64,000 nucleotides of DNA from Rhabdophis nuchalis. Its lineage: Eukaryota > Chordata > Lepidosauria > Squamata > Natricidae. Within the stretch, counting starts at the first letter, position 1. Each line of letters starts with the position of its first letter. Positions 61,286 to 64,000 of this stretch are shown in pieces. Below the pieces are notes generated by a model that did not search any database, was not told the DNA's origin, and saw only the letters and a list, made by a program, of their open reading frames with translations. The stretch is taken from the NCBI GenBank assembly GCA_039707465.1, contig CM077647.1, positions 43,771,110 to 43,835,109 of the forward strand. The letters run 5' to 3'. Made by a program: the position numbers and the translations under genes.

Positions 61286-63565
61286 ACACTGGGTTAGTCT
61301 GTAATCCTAGTCTAAAAGCAATCTTCCAAGCATTAATTAAACCTGAATCCAGATGATGCCATCCTTTAATTATTCTCTATTCTCTATTATTGCATAATTA
61401 CCTATTAGCTGTAAAAGTCATCAAAGAAGTAGATTCAAAGAAAATAATTCTGATATTAGCAAAAAAAGTCTGAAATAATAGAAGAAGCCTGCATTCTAAC
61501 AAACATGTTTTTTTAGGATATCAGAAAAACTTTGCATGAAAATTTATAAGTCTTGTTTTCTCATGTTAAAACTCTGTTAACAGCACTTGATACTTAGGTG
61601 ATACTTTAAGATGATTTAAATCATAGTAAACATCTGTCATTAAATCATTATGAAATAGGGCATGATGGTAGGTAACATTTGCTGATGGAAATTCATCACT
61701 ACACCAAATGAATTAAATGGCACATCAGCTGTATTTATCTCATTAACTCTAAAAGTTCTAAAACATAATGAGAAAAAACTCTATATAATTTTCCTGTGTT
61801 CTTGAATTATTCCATATAGAGGACCTGGTCGATAGTAAAATTAAAGAGCAACTTCCAGACTCCAATATGCTGATGGGCCAAGAAGGATCCATAATATCTA
61901 ACATTAAAACTCTATATCAGAGAAAAAAATAGATGACATATGATCTAAAACTTAATAATGTGCCTCCCGCCCCCGATAAAGTTGCTAAAACATAGCAAAT
62001 TCTGCATAGTTCTGGCTATTGAAGAAAACCTTGCAATGATACAAAGCACATAGTTTAAAGGAATTCTATTCCTCTTCGCTACCATAGTCATGTGAAATTT
62101 CTCAAAATCCAGGATTCCAAAATTGACATTTTAGGAGGATTGCAATGTCAGCTATGATGAACAGAAGGCTTGGTTTTTCTGTCTACACTACTCTACCTGG
62201 TTTAGATATAAATTAGTTTACCCTTTTCCATTGAAAGAGAACCTCCAAATATTAATATTTGCAGTTTGCATATATTGGGAATGTTTGTTGTGGTATAGTC
62301 TTTCTTTACTGATGGACAAGACAAAGTTAGATACTAGGAATACAAAAACTCCTATTCCCTTGAAATACTTCTGAAAGAAAGCTGTGTGATTTTATTTAGC
62401 ACTAAATGCTTCCTTGCTTCAGTGTGATTGCCACTTACTTTCCGTTAAATGAAAAATGTGTTTTGGATCAGTAGCACATGACTGAAATATTTTATTCCCC
62501 TCCATGGATGAACAAATACTGGTTGTATTTTACAACACATACTGCTATGGCTGTTTTGTCACATTGTTTCTTTAGTAGAAAAAAAGACTTAATTTTAAAT
62601 TTATTTTAAGCAGCAGAATAAACATTTTAATAAATAAAATAAAATGCCAACTATAGTTACATACATTTTCATATTTGCAATTGCACAGAGATATTTACAT
62701 AGAGACAAAGAGGACATTTAACCCAATGCCATGAAACTAGGCGTATTTTGTTTAATACAACTACAGAACATATAATGGAGTATTTATAGTCATAATAAAG
62801 AATGAATGAGTCCCTATAAATGCACACTATGACTGGATGTATTATTTACAAATGTTACATTTTGCATCATCTTGACATTTGACAGATTCTAAGGGTTATG
62901 TCAGCTATGCTTCAGTGGGTAATAAAATACACTTAGTCCTGAACCATTGAAAGAAATTCAACATCTTAGAAATATATATATATTTCTATTCCATTCTTTT
63001 GTGCCATGCCTATGGAATATTCATCATCAATCTCTTTGGGGACAATGATGAATGAATTTAGTTCAGAGAATCATTTTATAAACTTTATCTATAAAAATGT
63101 TTCCAATTAGTTTACCCAATTTATTTTTAAAGTGTTTGTTTGACAACAAAAATAATTTGCCTCTGCATTTCATTTCTGCATTACACAAAGAGTAGAAAAT
63201 AGATCTATTTCTATTTGTTCATATATAGGGTTGTATTTAATCACTGACTACTTAAAGTAAAATAAGAATTTAAAATAAGATATTAAAAATGAATATGAAC
63301 TAATACAATGAAACAATGATTATGAACAAAAGACATTTGTTGTAATGACTTAAGCACAACAATAGAGAAAAGTAAAAATTGGGCAGTTTGCAGTTTCCAA
63401 AATAATGCAATACTAAACAATGGTGAAGGACATGTAATTTTATAGTGTTTTTTCAATAAATCTATGACTGAATGTATGTATAACAATGTTATATTCATAC
63501 AGAATGGTACCAAATAGCTTTGTGTTATTTTTTACCAGATTAGTGATGTTTGTGCTACCTGTTTT
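61286..63565. other. Intronic sequence, no gene
   Basis: AT-rich with no recognised element over about 2.3 kb. Confidence 0.5.
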
Positions 63566-63990
63566 AACATGTGCCAATGAAACAGAGATGCTAAGCTCAC
63601 AATTGATATAAAAGCTGTAAGTGGCACAAAGAGCCATGGAAAGATACATGCTCAGCATCACAAGACAAGAAAGACTTGCAAATGGATTAGAGAACAAACA
63701 AAAGTACACAATATCATCAAGAGAGGAAAAGAATTGAAATGGAAAGGGGCTAATCACATAACCAGAAGAAATGATGGCAGATGGGCCAAGGTAGTCATAG
63801 AATGGATCCCACTTTATAAAAATTATTCATGAAAGAAACCTGAAACAAGATGGATCAATGACATCAGCAAGTATGACAGGCCTAGTTTGAAAAAGAAAGG
63901 TCAGGAGCATATTGGTTGGAAAGATGAGGAAAAGGCCTTCATCCTGCAGTGGATAGACAATGGTTAAAATGCTGGTGATGGTTATGTTGA
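63566..63990 (+). mobile_element. RTE-like LINE ORF2 3' fragment, diverged
   Basis: The plus strand, across frame breaks, reads AQRAMERYMLSITRQERLAN then NHITRRNDGRWAKVVIEW. This parallels the RAMERxMLGISxxDRIRN ... WAGHIARxxDxRWTxxVxEW end of RTE-group ORF2 proteins as I know it. Stops and indels make it old. Family placement is tentative. Confidence 0.5.
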
Positions 63991-64000
63991 GAGACACTGA

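Overview
The window is a vertebrate genomic segment, almost certainly from a squamate reptile and most likely a snake. It is AT-rich with a high density of diverse retroelements: L2/CR1-clade LINEs, a BovB/RTE fragment, a Penelope-like element, a DIRS element, L1-type ORF1 sequences, CORE-type tRNA SINEs, many hAT-like MITEs and long microsatellites. No prokaryotic-style genes are present.

Host gene: two exons on the minus strand (19767-19857, 91 bp, and 14721-14916, 196 bp) have intact splice sites and compatible phases. Joined, they encode a continuous stretch of the C-terminal catalytic/accessory region of diacylglycerol kinase beta (DGKB). The rest of the window is therefore read as DGKB intron: at least 14.7 kb downstream, 4.85 kb between the exons, and at least 44 kb upstream of the 91-bp exon.

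Layout. 0.3-5.2 kb: a SINE split by an L2 LINE that is itself split by a second L2. 7.3-7.8 kb: an L2 3' end. 8.7-11.5 kb: the best preserved antisense L2 ORF2. 14.7-19.9 kb: the DGKB exons with an old L2 and a SINE between them. 20.1-22.1 kb: a foldback MITE, then an ORF1-only L1-like (HAL1-like) insertion with a perfect target-site duplication (TSD). 23.45-24.9 kb: (TA)n and a Penelope-like element with a GIY-YIG endonuclease. 27 kb: a hAT MITE. 32.4-37.5 kb: a nearly full-length L2 inserted in a fossil L2. 37.5-39.3 kb: SINE, BovB, two side-by-side hAT MITEs and another MITE. 41.2-41.8 kb: an inverted pair of identical, structurally complete hammerhead ribozyme motifs in a Penelope-derived cassette. 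44-46.3 kb: a GC-rich composite and a solo LTR. 49.9-61.3 kb: a DIRS tyrosine-recombinase element (gag, RT-RNase H, YR, inverted repeats). It was later invaded by a second HAL1-like element, itself invaded by an L2 and a CR1, and by a solo LTR, and it carries an inverted duplication with a CR1 end and a hAT MITE. 63.6-64 kb: an RTE-like LINE 3' fragment.

All mobile-element reading frames seen here carry stops, frameshifts or truncations, so none looks autonomous. The most interesting items are the back-to-back hammerhead ribozymes in a host intron and the two independent ORF2-less L1-like copies.
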